Assembly: GCF_003315205.1 (NCBI RefSeq)
Contig: NZ_QNRR01000006.1
Location: 186,001-250,000, forward strand
DNA length: 64,000 nt
Direction of reading: 5' to 3'
From: Roseimicrobium gellanilyticum
Lineage (GTDB): Bacteria; Verrucomicrobiota; Verrucomicrobiia; Verrucomicrobiales; Verrucomicrobiaceae
Positions 55,125-64,000 of the stretch are shown here, piece by piece. The notes under the pieces were generated by a model. It did not search any database. It saw only the letters and a list, made by a program, of their open reading frames with translations, and was not told where the DNA came from. Position 1 is the stretch's first letter, and each line of letters opens with the position of its first letter. A program made the translations under genes and the position numbers.

Positions 55125-56060
55125 TCAAGTTTTTGCACCTTCCTTCTTCCTCCCCAGCGCCGCCTCCACACAAAACACCGCCACACCCGCCCAGATGCAG
55201 GCAAAGGAGACCATCACGCCGAGCGTCACAGGCTCCTTGTACATCAGAGCGCCAATCAAGAACTGGCCCGTGGGTGCGATGAATTGCAGCAGACCCAGCG
55301 TACTGAAACGCAGATGCCGCGCCGCATGGGCAAAAGTCAACAGAGGTGCAGCGGTGCACGCGCCGGCGAGGAACATGAGGAACCAGTCCCCCGCGCTTCC
55401 GGTGGCCGCCAGTGGCCGGCTTTCTGAAGCAATCCACACCAACCCGCCGAGTGCCAAGGGCAGCACGATCACGGACTCCATCGCCAGACCTGTCAGCGAG
55501 CCCAGAGGCGACTTCCGCCTCGCCAATCCATAGGCCGCAAACGTGAGAGCCAGCGCGAGGGCAATCCACGGCAGACGCCCCACCAGAATCACCTGCAGCA
55601 GCACTCCGGCTGCCGCGAGTACGATGCTCACGATGCGCCAGCGAGAAATATTCTCCCCCAGCAGCACGCGGCCAATAGCCACATTGAGCAGGGGATTAAG
55701 AAAGTAACCAAGGCTCGCCTCAACAATGTGCCCGTGCTGGTTCGCCCAAATGAAGAGCGACCAGTTCACGGTGAGCAACGCGGCGGAGAGACCATGCGCG
55801 CGCAGCAGGGCTGGCGTCTTCATCGCCTCCACCCAGGCACGCCAATTTTTCGTGATGGCAAGCAGGGGCAGTACCCACACCACCGTCCACACCAGACGCT
55901 GGAGCACCACGACGTCCGAGCCGAAACGCTGGACCAGCTTCCAATAGATGGGAAGCGTGCCCCACATGCCGAACGCCACGATGGCGCTCAGCACGGCTGA
56001 GGGCGGGTCCGGTGTTTGCCCGGATGTTTGGTTGGGTTGCCCGCCCTCTGATTCAGCCAT
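55125..56060 (-). CDS. rarD: RarD/EamA-family transporter
   Basis: The protein has 311 residues with ten membrane helices and two EamA repeats. RarD-type marks are AFGMWGTLPIYWKLVQRFGSDVVVLQRLVWTVVW, NWSLFIWANQHGHIVEASLGYFLNPLLNVAIGRVLLGE and the C-terminal FSTLGLLQFIAPTGQFLIG. The substrate is unknown; relatives are drug/metabolite exporters. It is directly downstream of msrA (15 bp) and so probably cotranscribed with it. Confidence 0.9.
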   Translation of the reverse strand: MAESEGGQPNQTSGQTPDPPSAVLSAIVAFGMWGTLPIYWKLVQRFGSDVVVLQRLVWTVVWVLPLLAITKNWRAWVEAMKTPALLRAHGLSAALLTVNWSLFIWANQHGHIVEASLGYFLNPLLNVAIGRVLLGENISRWRIVSIVLAAAGVLLQVILVGRLPWIALALALTFAAYGLARRKSPLGSLTGLAMESVIVLPLALGGLVWIASESRPLAATGSAGDWFLMFLAGACTAAPLLTFAHAARHLRFSTLGLLQFIAPTGQFLIGALMYKEPVTLGVMVSFACIWAGVAVFCVEAALGRKKEGAKT

Positions 56061-56074
56061 GCCTCAGGCCGGGC

Positions 56075-56692
56075 TTATTTGCCCTTGGAAAGCTCCTTCA
56101 GCTTTTTGGTAAACTTCTCCACCTTGGGCTTCACGACGGCGCAGACATAACCCTGGTTCGGATTCTTGTTCGCGAAATCCTGGTGATAATCTTCCGCGGC
56201 GTAGAAGTTCTTCAGCGGTGCGATCTCGGTGACGATGGGGTCCTTGAACTCCTTCTGGTGCTCCTTCACTGACGCCTCGGCGATCTTCTTCTGCGCGTCA
56301 TTCGTGTAGTAGATCACGGAGCGATACTGCGGGCCGGAGTCATTGCCCTGGCGGTTGAGCGTGGTGGGATCATGGGCGTACCAGAAGAGATCCACGAGAT
56401 CCTTGTAGCTCACCACCGTGGGGTCGAAGACGACCTTGATCACCTCGGCATGACCGGTGGTCTTGGTGCAGACCTGTTCATAGGTGGGGTTTTCCACATG
56501 GCCACCGGAGTAGCCGCTGATCACCTTCACCACGCCCTTGATGGGCAGGTAGCAGCCTTCCGTGCACCAGAAGCAGCCACCCCCGAGGATGGCCTCCTCT
56601 GTCTTGGCAGGAGCAGATTTTTCGTCGGCAGCGACAGCCGTTGCAGAAACGATGGCGGACATAAAGAGTGCGAGAAGTACCTTGAGTTTCAT
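56075..56692 (-). CDS. msrA: Exported peptide-methionine (S)-S-oxide reductase
   Basis: The protein has 205 residues with a signal peptide (MKLKVLLALFMSAIVSATAVA), so it repairs oxidised methionine in the periplasm. The active-site motif is GGGCFWC with catalytic Cys40. The fold follows normally (SGYSGGHVENPTYEQVCTKTTGHAEVIKVVFDP; DPTTLNRQGNDSGPQYRSVIYY). A second Cys in EGCYLPI or the C-terminal YVCAVV can serve for resolution. It is the first gene of a pair with rarD. Confidence 0.94.
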   Translation of the reverse strand: MKLKVLLALFMSAIVSATAVAADEKSAPAKTEEAILGGGCFWCTEGCYLPIKGVVKVISGYSGGHVENPTYEQVCTKTTGHAEVIKVVFDPTVVSYKDLVDLFWYAHDPTTLNRQGNDSGPQYRSVIYYTNDAQKKIAEASVKEHQKEFKDPIVTEIAPLKNFYAAEDYHQDFANKNPNQGYVCAVVKPKVEKFTKKLKELSKGK

Positions 56693-56824
56693 GGTGGGAA
56701 AACGGGAGACAGCTTGTCAGGAAGAAACGTTCGCCACCGCCCTTTCTTGGGATGGGTCATGAAAAGATGCGACTGAAAGCGGGCGGTGGATGCTGAAAAA
56801 CGCGCTCCGGTTTCCATGCCCCCC

Positions 56825-57247
56825 TCAGGTATGTCGGCTCAGGTAGCGGGCCGCGAGCTCAACCAACTCTTTCTCGTAGGTCTCGCTTGCAGCAACGGCC
56901 TGAAGCAGACGGAGGAACTCTTCCCTCGTCTGTTTGCCACAGTCCGGGGAGTTCAGCACGCGGTTCATGAGCAAAATGCCATTTAATGATGGACGCCGCG
57001 TGACTGACTGAACCAATGCCGGAATGTATGACGGATAGAAGGTCTCGATGTGATGAACAAAGGTGCCCGGAGCCCCAGCATACGACAGCGGATGCGCCTC
57101 AAAAAATTCCAGGAACGGCTGACACACCGAGCCACCAAGCTCCGGCCCTAGCGCCATTACAAGCTCATCGGCTTGAAGTTCAAACTCGTCATCGTCGGGA
57201 TCCAGCCGACCAAGACGATTTCGAAGGGTTTGTGAATCCGTCACCAT
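56825..57247 (-). CDS. Hypothetical helical protein
   Basis: The protein has 140 residues, all helical, with a pattern of short paired helices (FELQADELVMALGPELGG, VHHIETFYPSYIPALVQSVTRRPSLNGILLMNRVLN, TREEFLRLLQAVAASETYEKELVELAARYL). This resembles a small HEAT-like or immunity-type fold. No family is assigned and no toxin lies beside it. Confidence 0.55.
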   Translation of the reverse strand: MVTDSQTLRNRLGRLDPDDDEFELQADELVMALGPELGGSVCQPFLEFFEAHPLSYAGAPGTFVHHIETFYPSYIPALVQSVTRRPSLNGILLMNRVLNSPDCGKQTREEFLRLLQAVAASETYEKELVELAARYLSRHT

Positions 57248-57296
57248 TCCCGAGGTGAGTTGAAATTGGAGTGCCCTGCTATAACAGCCGATTCAT

Positions 57297-58844
57297 TCAC
57301 CCCACATTCGCTGCCCGGCCATGCCGCAGCGTCACGCGCTTCAGGCGCCACTCCAGGTCCGTCGTGAGGTCCTTCCACTCAAAGCGCCAGGTCCAGAACT
57401 CGCCGCTTTTGCCAGGGATGTTCATGCGGGCCTCGCTGCCGAGGCCGAGAACATCCTGTAGTGGGCAGATGGCCAACCGCGCCTTGCTCGCCCAGACGTG
57501 TTCAATGAAGTCCCAGTGGATCTGCGTACCGTCCGTCTTCGTGTATCCGAGGATGTTCGCACGCTCCTTCTCCACCATCTCGGCGGTGCGGGTGGTATGC
57601 TCGTCCTCACCGCTGTTGAAGTACCCCACCATGGTATCGTTGTCGTGGGTGCCAGTGTAGGCGACGCTGTTGTCCGGATAGTTCTCCGGGATGTAGTCCT
57701 CCGCGAGGGCATCCGCGCCAAAGGCGAACTGCATCACCCGCATGCCGGGCAGCTCATGACGGTCGCGCAGGGCCACCACGTCGGGCGTGATGAGGCCGAG
57801 GTCTTCCGCAATGATGGGCACCTCGCCGAGGTCTTCCTTGAAGGCCTCGAAGAGTGCATCCCCTGGCGCTTCCACCCACTGGCCATTCACTGCCGTGGCT
57901 TCCGAGGCGGGAATCTCCCAGTAGGCGGCGAACCCGCGGAAGTGGTCAATGCGAACGATGTCCACCAGTGAGAGCGTCTTGCGCAGGCGGGACTTCCACC
58001 AGGCGAAGTTGGTCTTCTGGTGCTTCTCCCAATCGTAGAGCGGATTGCCCCAGCGCTGGCCGGTCGCGGCAAAGTAGTCCGGCGGCACGCCGGCCACCAC
58101 GGTGGGATTGCCATGCTCATCCAGGTGGAAGAGACCGCGATTCGCCCACACATCCGCGCTGTCATGCGCGGCGAAGATGGGGATGTCCCCGATGATGCTG
58201 ATGTCGAGTTCCTTCGCACGCAGGCGGAGCTTGTTCCACTGACGGTGGAAGAAGAACTGTAGCACCTTCGCCGCCTCGATCTCCTCCTCCAGCCCGGCCA
58301 TCACCTCGGCCATGGCCACCTCGTCGCGCAGGGCGATGCCCTTGGGCCATTCGGTCCAGGGACGGAGATCGTATTCTCCCTTCAGGGCGATGAACATGGA
58401 CCAGTCATCCAACCACTCCGATTCACGCTGGCAGAAGGTCTCAAAGGCGCGCTGCAGCAGCGGGCTGGCGCTGCACTGCTTGATGAACTTGTGCGCGGCA
58501 TTCTTCAGGAAGGCCGTGCGAATCTCCAGCACGGCGCCGAAGTCCACGTGATCATCTGGAAACTCAGGCAACACCGCGAGGTCTGAAGGTCGAACCACGC
58601 CGTCCTTCACCAGCGAATCCAGGCTGATGAGCAGCGGATTCCCCGCGTAGCTGGACAACGACTGGTACGGCGAGTTCCCGTAGCCCGTGGGTCCGAGCGG
58701 CAGCACCTGCCAGGCACGCTGACCCATGCGATGCAGGGCCTCCAGCCACAGTTCCGCGCCCCGACCGATCTCCCCGATGCCGAAGCGCCCCGGCAAGGAC
58801 GTGGGATGGAGGAGAATGCCGGAACAGCGCGGGATGGAAAGCAT
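57297..58844 (-). CDS. malQ: 4-alpha-glucanotransferase (amylomaltase)
   Basis: The protein has 515 residues of glycoside hydrolase family 77. It transfers maltodextrin chains during glycogen or maltose use. Catalytic regions visible are VDIVRIDHFRGF (nucleophile Asp), VPIIAEDLGLI (acid/base Glu) and YTGTHDNDTMVGYF (third Asp). The N-terminus is CSGILLHPTSLPGRFGIGEIGRGA. It starts at the ATG 58844. It lies 86 bp behind sufD on the same strand, which is probably read-through rather than function. Confidence 0.94.
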   Translation of the reverse strand: MLSIPRCSGILLHPTSLPGRFGIGEIGRGAELWLEALHRMGQRAWQVLPLGPTGYGNSPYQSLSSYAGNPLLISLDSLVKDGVVRPSDLAVLPEFPDDHVDFGAVLEIRTAFLKNAAHKFIKQCSASPLLQRAFETFCQRESEWLDDWSMFIALKGEYDLRPWTEWPKGIALRDEVAMAEVMAGLEEEIEAAKVLQFFFHRQWNKLRLRAKELDISIIGDIPIFAAHDSADVWANRGLFHLDEHGNPTVVAGVPPDYFAATGQRWGNPLYDWEKHQKTNFAWWKSRLRKTLSLVDIVRIDHFRGFAAYWEIPASEATAVNGQWVEAPGDALFEAFKEDLGEVPIIAEDLGLITPDVVALRDRHELPGMRVMQFAFGADALAEDYIPENYPDNSVAYTGTHDNDTMVGYFNSGEDEHTTRTAEMVEKERANILGYTKTDGTQIHWDFIEHVWASKARLAICPLQDVLGLGSEARMNIPGKSGEFWTWRFEWKDLTTDLEWRLKRVTLRHGRAANVG

Positions 58845-58930
58845 GGCCTCAAAAGGAGCGCAAGGCGCGTGCCGTGCAAGCTGGCAGTTTCCCACCAGCA
58901 CACGGATTTCTTCATACGCTTAATCGCGCC

Positions 58931-60208
58931 TCAGAACGGTACGGCGAATTTTTCTTCAAGTCGCTGGCACACAGCCGTCTGGAGCGCCTCGTGATTCAGG
59001 CGGGTGAACACGTCCTCCAGGAAGCCAAGTGTGATCAGCGTGCGGGAAGCCTGGTCAGGAATCCCACGCGCCATGAGGTAGAAAAGCTCGTCCTTGTCCA
59101 CCGGGGAACTGGTGGATCCGTGGCTGCACTTCACCTGGTCGGCATTGATTTCCAGACCGGGCATGGAGTTCGCCTCGCAGGTGTCGCTGTTGAGCAGGTT
59201 GCGGCAGGTCTGGTAGGCGTCTGTGTAGTGCGCGCCCTCATCCACGAAGATGAGGCCCGAGAAGACGGTGCGAGCCTGGTCATCCAGCACGTTCTTGTAC
59301 AGCAGGTCGGATTTCGCACGCGGAGCCGCGTGATGCTGAAAGGTGCGCTGGTCGACCTCTTGCGTGTCATGCGGGGAGGAGACGCCGAGCATGTAGCTCT
59401 CAGCACCGGCGCCTTCCATGCGGGAGACGCTCTCATTGCGCACCCAGGCCGCGCCCAGGTTCATGAGCAAAGCGGTCGCGGTGGCGGCCTTGTGCACGCT
59501 GGCGCTGGTGAGGTGCACGGCGCGGCTCTTCAGATTCAGATCCTGCACCACTCCGTAGATGATTTTCGCGCCATCGCGCGCATGGAGGTCCGTCACGGCC
59601 ACCACGCCCTGTTCCTCGTCATCGAGCGAGCGCTGGTGCTCCAGCACGGTGATTTGCGAATTCGGCTCGCTCACGATGAGCGTGTGCGGGAACACGGAGC
59701 CGCGTCCGCCAATCCAGTGGAAAACCTCAATGGGTTTCTCCATCTGCACACCCTTCGCCACATGCAGCACGATGCCGGCACGGGTGCGGGCCTGGTGCAT
59801 CTGGGAGAACTTGATGCCGCCCAGCGACGTCTCGCGGGCCATGAAATGCTCCTGCATCAGCTCCGGCATGCGCGAGGCCGCCTCGAGCAGCGGCACCAGG
59901 GTCACGCCTTCCGGCAGTGAGCCCAGAGCCTCGGGATTCAGCAGTTCATCATTGGCAAAGATGAGCCGTACCGCGGCCTCCAGCGTGGAGGTGGACTCGC
60001 TGAGCGCACGGCCCTTGTCCGCATCACTGAGGGCAGCGACCGACTCGATGGCGAGCATGGCTTCCGCCTGCTTGACGGAGCCATAGCGCCAGTGCTCATC
60101 GGTACGGATGGGCGAAGGCATGGCAGCGAACCGTTCGCCCGCCTGGTATTGGAGTTTGCTGAACCAGGTGGCAACAGTGGCAGGGGCGGACATGAGAGCG
60201 GTGGACAT
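58931..60208 (-). CDS. sufD: Fe-S cluster assembly protein SufD
   Basis: The protein has 425 residues with the right-handed beta-helix core of SufB/SufD. The C-terminal motif GSTSSPVDKDELFYLMARGIPDQASRTLITLGFLEDVFTRL is typical, including the HGSTSSPVD turn (CSHGSTSSP). It partners SufB and SufC in the scaffold complex. The N-terminal helical region (WFSKLQYQAGERFAAMPSPIRTDEHWRYGSV) is normal for SufD. It is the third suf gene, 50 bp after sufB. Confidence 0.94.
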   Translation of the reverse strand: MSTALMSAPATVATWFSKLQYQAGERFAAMPSPIRTDEHWRYGSVKQAEAMLAIESVAALSDADKGRALSESTSTLEAAVRLIFANDELLNPEALGSLPEGVTLVPLLEAASRMPELMQEHFMARETSLGGIKFSQMHQARTRAGIVLHVAKGVQMEKPIEVFHWIGGRGSVFPHTLIVSEPNSQITVLEHQRSLDDEEQGVVAVTDLHARDGAKIIYGVVQDLNLKSRAVHLTSASVHKAATATALLMNLGAAWVRNESVSRMEGAGAESYMLGVSSPHDTQEVDQRTFQHHAAPRAKSDLLYKNVLDDQARTVFSGLIFVDEGAHYTDAYQTCRNLLNSDTCEANSMPGLEINADQVKCSHGSTSSPVDKDELFYLMARGIPDQASRTLITLGFLEDVFTRLNHEALQTAVCQRLEEKFAVPF

Positions 60209-60258
60209 TGAAAAAAGTCGTATCGAGTATCGCGAGTGAGGTTGCGGGTCCTGCGTGG

Positions 60259-61674
60259 TCAGCCCACGCTGCCTTCCATTTCCAGGTCGATGAGGCGCTT
60301 CAGCTCGACGCTGTATTCCATGGGGAACTCACGCACGAGGTCATTGATGAAGCCGTTCACGGAAAGGCTCATCGCCTCCGCCTCGGAGAGACCGCGCTGC
60401 TGCATGTAGAAGAGCTGCTCCGCGCTCACCTGGCTCACGCTGGCCTCATGCTGGGTGGCATGCTGGTTGCCGCGCACGCTGATGGCGGGATACGTGTCCG
60501 TGCGGCTGCGGCTGTTGATCAGCAGCGCATCGCACTCGGTGTTGTTCTTGCAGCCCTTGAGATGCTTCGGGATGTGCACCAGACCACGGTAGGTCGAGCG
60601 CCCCTGGCCGATGGAGATGGACTTGGAGATCACATTGCTGGTGGTCTCATCCGCGGCGTGAATCATCTTCGCGCCGGTGTCCTGATGCTGGCCGGTGTTC
60701 GCGAGGGCGATGCTGATCACCTCGCCACGTGCCTTGCGACCCTTCATCACCACGCCGGGATACTTCATGGTGAGACGGCTGCCGATGTTGCAGTCGATCC
60801 AGCGGATCTCCGCGTTCTCATGCGCAAGGCCGCGCTTGGTCACAAGGTTGAAGACGTTGCTGCTCCAGTTCTGCACCGTCACGTACTGGATCTTCGCGTC
60901 CTTCATGGCCACGAGTTCCACTACGGCGCTGTGCAGCGTGGCCGTTTCAAACTTCGGCGCGGTACAGCCTTCCATGTACATGACCTCGGCGCCTTCATCC
61001 GCGATGATGAGCGTGCGCTCGAATTGGCCGAACTGTTCGCTGTTGATGCGGAAGTACGCCTGTAGGGGATGCTTCACCTTCACGCCCGGCGGGATGTAGA
61101 TGAAGGAGCCGCCGCTGAAGACGGCGCTGTTCAGCGCGCTGAACTTGTTGTCACCGGTCGGGATGACCTTGCCGAACCACTTGCGGAAGATTTCGGGGTG
61201 CTTCTGCAGACCTTCCGTGCTGTTCACGAAGATCACGCCCTGCTCTTCCACGGCAGCCTTGATGTTCGAGTAGGCAGCCTCGGAGTCATATTGGGCCTCC
61301 ACGCCAGCGAGGTACTTGCGTTCCTGCTCGGGAATGCCCAGACGGTCGAACGTGCGCTTGATTTCCTCCGGCACTTCATCCCAGGAGCGCTTCGGCTTGC
61401 GATCGCCCGCGAGGTAGTAGCGGAACTCATCGAAGTGAATGTTCTCCAGGTCCTTCGTGGCCCAGTGCGTAGGCATGGGCTTTTCATTGAAGACCTGTAG
61501 CGCCTTCTTGCGGAATTCACGTACCCACTCGGGGTCGTTCTTCACGTCGCAGATGTAGTCGATGGTCTTCTCAGACAGACCAAAGCCCGCGTCATAGACG
61601 TGGTTCTCGGGAAAGTAGAAGTCCCCAATCGTGTCGACCTTGATGTCGGCGATTTCCTCAGTCTCGGTACTCAT
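60259..61674 (-). CDS. sufB: Fe-S cluster assembly protein SufB
   Basis: The protein has 471 residues, full length for SufB. Signatures are [89 protein letters not shown] and the C-terminal [34 protein letters not shown]. It provides the scaffold on which Fe-S clusters are built. It follows sufC by 26 bp. Confidence 0.96.
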   Translation of the reverse strand: MSTETEEIADIKVDTIGDFYFPENHVYDAGFGLSEKTIDYICDVKNDPEWVREFRKKALQVFNEKPMPTHWATKDLENIHFDEFRYYLAGDRKPKRSWDEVPEEIKRTFDRLGIPEQERKYLAGVEAQYDSEAAYSNIKAAVEEQGVIFVNSTEGLQKHPEIFRKWFGKVIPTGDNKFSALNSAVFSGGSFIYIPPGVKVKHPLQAYFRINSEQFGQFERTLIIADEGAEVMYMEGCTAPKFETATLHSAVVELVAMKDAKIQYVTVQNWSSNVFNLVTKRGLAHENAEIRWIDCNIGSRLTMKYPGVVMKGRKARGEVISIALANTGQHQDTGAKMIHAADETTSNVISKSISIGQGRSTYRGLVHIPKHLKGCKNNTECDALLINSRSRTDTYPAISVRGNQHATQHEASVSQVSAEQLFYMQQRGLSEAEAMSLSVNGFINDLVREFPMEYSVELKRLIDLEMEGSVG

Positions 61675-61700
61675 GGAATGCAGAAAGTTCGGGGGTTCGT

Positions 61701-62459
61701 TCAGGCAGCCGCAGCAGCGAGTTCTTCCTTGGCCCAGTCGTAACCCTTCTCCTCAAGCTGGAGAGCAAGTTCGGGGCCGCCGCTGTGGGCGATACGCCCG
61801 TCGATCATCACGTGGACGATGTCGGGCTTGATGTAGTCCAGCAGGCGCTGGTAGTGCGTGATGACGAGGAAGCCACGGTCCGCGGAGCGCATGGCATTCA
61901 CGCCACGGGAGACGATCTTGAGCGCATCAATGTCCAGGCCGCTGTCCGTCTCATCGAGTACGGCGTACTTCGGCTCCAGCATCATGAGCTGCAGGATTTC
62001 ATTGCGCTTCTTCTCACCGCCGGAGAAGCCTTCATTCACACTGCGGGAGGTGAAGGTGCGGCTCATCTCGAGCTGGTCCATGCGGGAGTAGAGCCTCTTG
62101 TAGAAGGCCACTGCGTCGAGTTCCTCACCCTTCGGCAGGCGGGCCTGCAGGGCGGCGCGGATGAAGTTGGCGTTGCTCACGCCGGGAATCTCAAAGGGAT
62201 ACTGGAAGGCCAGGAACAGGCCGGCGCGCGCGCGCTCATCGACCGCCATGGAGAGCACATCCTGCCCGTCCAAGGTCACCGTGCCGCTGTCCACGGCATA
62301 TTCCTCATGGCCGCACAGCACCTTGCTCAACGTGCTCTTGCCAGAGCCGTTGGGTCCCATGATCGCATGGACTTCACCGGGCTTCACTTCGAGGGAGAAA
62401 CCTTTGAGGATCTGGCGGTCAGGGATGCTGGCGTGGAGGTCTTGGATGTTCAGGCTCAT
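61701..62459 (-). CDS. sufC: Fe-S assembly ATPase SufC
   Basis: The protein has 252 residues. Walker A is [16 protein letters not shown], the signature [16 protein letters not shown] and Walker [16 protein letters not shown], in the SufC-specific form. It powers the SufBCD complex. The order regulator-sufC-sufB-sufD is unbroken; cysteine desulfurase (sufS), sufU/E and sufA genes are not in the window, so the sulfur donor is elsewhere. Confidence 0.96.
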   Translation of the reverse strand: MSLNIQDLHASIPDRQILKGFSLEVKPGEVHAIMGPNGSGKSTLSKVLCGHEEYAVDSGTVTLDGQDVLSMAVDERARAGLFLAFQYPFEIPGVSNANFIRAALQARLPKGEELDAVAFYKRLYSRMDQLEMSRTFTSRSVNEGFSGGEKKRNEILQLMMLEPKYAVLDETDSGLDIDALKIVSRGVNAMRSADRGFLVITHYQRLLDYIKPDIVHVMIDGRIAHSGGPELALQLEEKGYDWAKEELAAAAA

Positions 62460-62510
62460 CTAGTGATTCGAGATTACAGATTTGAAATTTGAGATTGGGT
62501 ACGGCGGCGG

Positions 62511-62948
62511 TCAGGGCGTGGGCTTTTTCTTGGCGCACTCGGGGCAGAGACCGCGGATGGCGACGTCGAGCTTGGTCACGCGACTGCCCTTGGGCAGTCT
62601 CCAGAGCTTGGGCGCCTCGATCATGTCGAGCGGCTGCGCGTCTGCGACAGCCCCGCACTGCTCACAGTGGAAATGCACGTGATCGTTCAGATTCGCACAG
62701 AACCGGGTGGAGCTACGCTCCAGATTCACCTGACGCACCAGCTTGTGCTCTACCAACGTATCCAGGCAGTTGTACACCGTCGCCAGTGAGATACCGGGCA
62801 TCCGGTCCTTCGCGCGGATGAAGACATCCGTGGCCGTGGGGTGGTCGTGGGAGGCACGCAATACCTCATGCACAATGCTACGCTGCGGCGTCATGCGCAG
62901 GTCCGTTGGCATGGTAGGTTCTTCGTGGTCGGGCAGAGGAGCTTTCAT
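62511..62948 (-). CDS. Fur/PerR-family metalloregulator of the suf operon
   Basis: The protein has 145 residues from the ATG at 62948; another ATG at 62912 is possible. The winged helix is LRMTPQRSIVHEVLRASHDHPTATDVFIRAKDRMPGISLATVYNCLDTLVEHKLVRQV. The metal/dimer part has NLNDHVHFHCEQCGAV, with the His-rich sensing segment and a structural CxxC, and a second CxxC (LCPECAK). This pattern fits PerR/Fur. The upstream ATG at 63017 lies inside the predicted operator and is rejected as start. It is 51 bp ahead of sufC and probably controls it according to iron or peroxide. Confidence 0.9.
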   Translation of the reverse strand: MKAPLPDHEEPTMPTDLRMTPQRSIVHEVLRASHDHPTATDVFIRAKDRMPGISLATVYNCLDTLVEHKLVRQVNLERSSTRFCANLNDHVHFHCEQCGAVADAQPLDMIEAPKLWRLPKGSRVTKLDVAIRGLCPECAKKKPTP

Positions 62949-63007
62949 GGGCAACCAGGGTGAGCAAGGTGGTTGGGGAAACAGGGTACGCTCGATTGGA
63001 ATGAGAT

Positions 63008-63022
63008 CAAGAATCATTCTAA
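63008..63022 (-). promoter_or_regulatory. Per/Fur-box-like operator
   Basis: On the minus strand the site reads TTAGAATGATTCTTG, a 7-1-7 inverted repeat close to the Per-box layout with the GAATGATTC core of Fur boxes. It lies 60 bp upstream of the regulator start, where autoregulation and control of suf would act. Two positions of the outer arms do not match. Confidence 0.55.
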
Positions 63023-63118
63023 TTTCGTTCGCAAAATGGAGCTAGGGGTTGATGCTGAGAGATCCGCAGTAGGGATTGAACGATTCCCCACCAGACCATC
63101 CACTCCCCGCATCCATCC

Positions 63119-63703
63119 ATGATCGCCTTTCTGGATGTTCACTATCAAGGTGATATCGCTTATGCGGCTGCGGTAGTCTGCGACGACTTGACGGCCTCAA
63201 GCCCCACCTTGGAGAAAGTGGTCCGAGTTTACCACATCGCGGCCTACGAGCCAGGAAACTTCTTCAAGCGTGAACTTCCCTGCCTGCTGGCGGTGCTGCA
63301 GGCCTGCCCACCCGTGGACCATCTGGTCATCGACGGAAACGTGTGGCTCGATCAGGGCAACATGGGCTTGGGTGCTCATCTGTATGAAACGTTGCTGCGG
63401 AAAGTGCCCGTCATCGGCATCGCCAAGACAGCCTACCGCGGCTCGACCGATGCCCACGCGGTGTTGCGAGGGACGAGTCAGCGGCCGTTGTATGTCACGG
63501 CAGCAGGCATGGATCCTGTGGTCGTCGCGGAACTGGTGAGGCACCTGCATGGTCCTCATCGCACACCCACGCTGGTGACACGAGCGGATCAACTCTGCCG
63601 CAGATGCGGGGAGAAGCAACAAAGGCAACTCACCACCGTCAAGCAAGCCATAGCAGTTCACTGCCTCCACATTCCAGGCCTTGGTGCCCGCACATCAAAC
63701 TAA
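63119..63703 (+). CDS. nfi: Endonuclease V
   Basis: The protein has 194 residues. Motifs fit EndoV, which nicks DNA or RNA one base beyond inosine: IAFLDVHYQGD (Asp6), FFKRELPCLLAVL (Glu52), HLVIDGNVWLDQGNMGLGAHLYE (Asp72), and KVPVIGIAKTAYRG. The N-terminus is shorter than in E. coli Nfi because the usual first 30 residues are missing, so some early substrate contacts may differ. It is divergent from the Fur-like gene. Confidence 0.85.
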   Translation: MIAFLDVHYQGDIAYAAAVVCDDLTASSPTLEKVVRVYHIAAYEPGNFFKRELPCLLAVLQACPPVDHLVIDGNVWLDQGNMGLGAHLYETLLRKVPVIGIAKTAYRGSTDAHAVLRGTSQRPLYVTAAGMDPVVVAELVRHLHGPHRTPTLVTRADQLCRRCGEKQQRQLTTVKQAIAVHCLHIPGLGARTSN

Positions 63704-64000
63704 CTACTTTCGCCTACAACTGCTCCGTCCAGACGAATGTTTCGCCGCCTTTCAAACAAGGGAATCCACTTCTGTCCCTCGAACATTCCCGTGCACCAGA
63801 AGGCGGCAATCGTCATTGATGGAGTATTGTAAGGAAACAGGATTGTTCCTTCGGTCTCGTGGTCTCCGAGGGCTCTTCGTTTGGCCGCATTTCTCATCAA
63901 CTCCTTCTCACCTGGAGCAGCAGCTTCATAGACGTCGGGCAAAAGTATTTGGGCACCGACCTTTGATAGATAGCTCTTCAACTGCAGCCGTTTTGCCTCT
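63700..64000 (-). CDS. Hypothetical protein, 5' part beyond the window
   Basis: About 98 codons are visible, open to the right edge (EAKRLQLKSYLSKVGAQILLPDVYEAAAPGEKELMRNAAKRR...). The stop is at 63700-63702, overlapping the endonuclease V stop by a few bases. The C-terminal half (GTILFPYNTPSMTIAAFWCTGMFEGQKWIPLFERRRNIRLDG) is mixed in structure and matches no family I know. A TTG codon near 63981 could be a start but the frame continues upstream. Confidence 0.5.
   Translation of the reverse strand, partial: EAKRLQLKSYLSKVGAQILLPDVYEAAAPGEKELMRNAAKRRALGDHETEGTILFPYNTPSMTIAAFWCTGMFEGQKWIPLFERRRNIRLDGAVVGESS

Noticed and set aside
63015-63017. ATG at 63017 as the start of the Fur-like regulator
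   Set aside because: It would put the operator inside the coding region and add 23 residues (hydrophobic and Pro-rich) not found before the winged helix in this family.

Overview
This 64 kb window is a high-GC chromosomal segment that most resembles Verrucomicrobiota (PVC superphylum). The taxonomic call is an inference from content. It rests on a giant PVC-type heme-binding dehydrogenase, a PQQ-type beta-propeller protein, FHA proteins with proline-rich linkers, a TorF-like porin, many single-copy DUF genes, and several families of short dispersed hairpin repeats between genes. No phage, insertion sequence with a transposase, or CRISPR array is visible.

Layout. 1-8 kb: a cut-off PAS sensor gene, a strongly structured non-coding stretch (about 665-910), a LysR regulator, an S41 C-terminal processing protease, a PQQ propeller, then small hypotheticals, a cupin and a DUF2127 membrane protein. 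8-14 kb: NCS2-type permease, ligA, VanZ-like protein, a secreted acidic protein, a BrnT/BrnA-type toxin-antitoxin pair and a glyoxalase-fold protein. 14-20 kb: xylulokinase, DUF374 acyltransferase, tRNA-Val(GAC), and a run of lone genes (DUF4256, YdeI-like, DUF4303, methyltransferase). 20-25 kb: tetR with two tandem operators and an RND efflux pair. 25-29 kb: a membrane FHA protein, rpsT, a zinc-ribbon protein and a TorF-like porin. 29-34 kb: a TPR protein and the 1222-residue deacetylase/dehydrogenase/cytochrome fusion.

34-42 kb holds the most unusual locus. It is a three-gene operon on the minus strand: a 1915-residue protein with an N-terminal FHA domain, a huge coiled coil and a C-terminal GrpE-like domain; an Hsp70 that lacks the helical lid; and a small Pro/Ala-rich protein. 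I read it as a dedicated, possibly phosphorylation-addressed Hsp70 machine.

42-50 kb: lysozyme-like secreted protein, ndk, PUR-family nucleic-acid binding protein, a sigma factor chained to two membrane or periplasmic proteins by ATGA overlaps, a PIN-domain membrane protein, an MlaE-MlaF-MlaD lipid transporter and a sirtuin. 50-57 kb: a Phd/PIN toxin-antitoxin pair whose toxin carries a +1 frameshift at a slippery TTT-TGA, aconitase, a polysaccharide-lyase-14-like protein, an Smr protein, a long foldback element, RarD and a secreted MsrA. 57-64 kb: malQ, then a Fur-family regulator with sufC-sufB-sufD in one minus-strand unit, and endonuclease V.

One hairpin repeat family (three copies at 5.2, 14.7 and 25.3 kb) shows compensatory base changes in its stems, so its folded form appears to be conserved. 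A second family (7.0 and 28.8 kb) shows the same.
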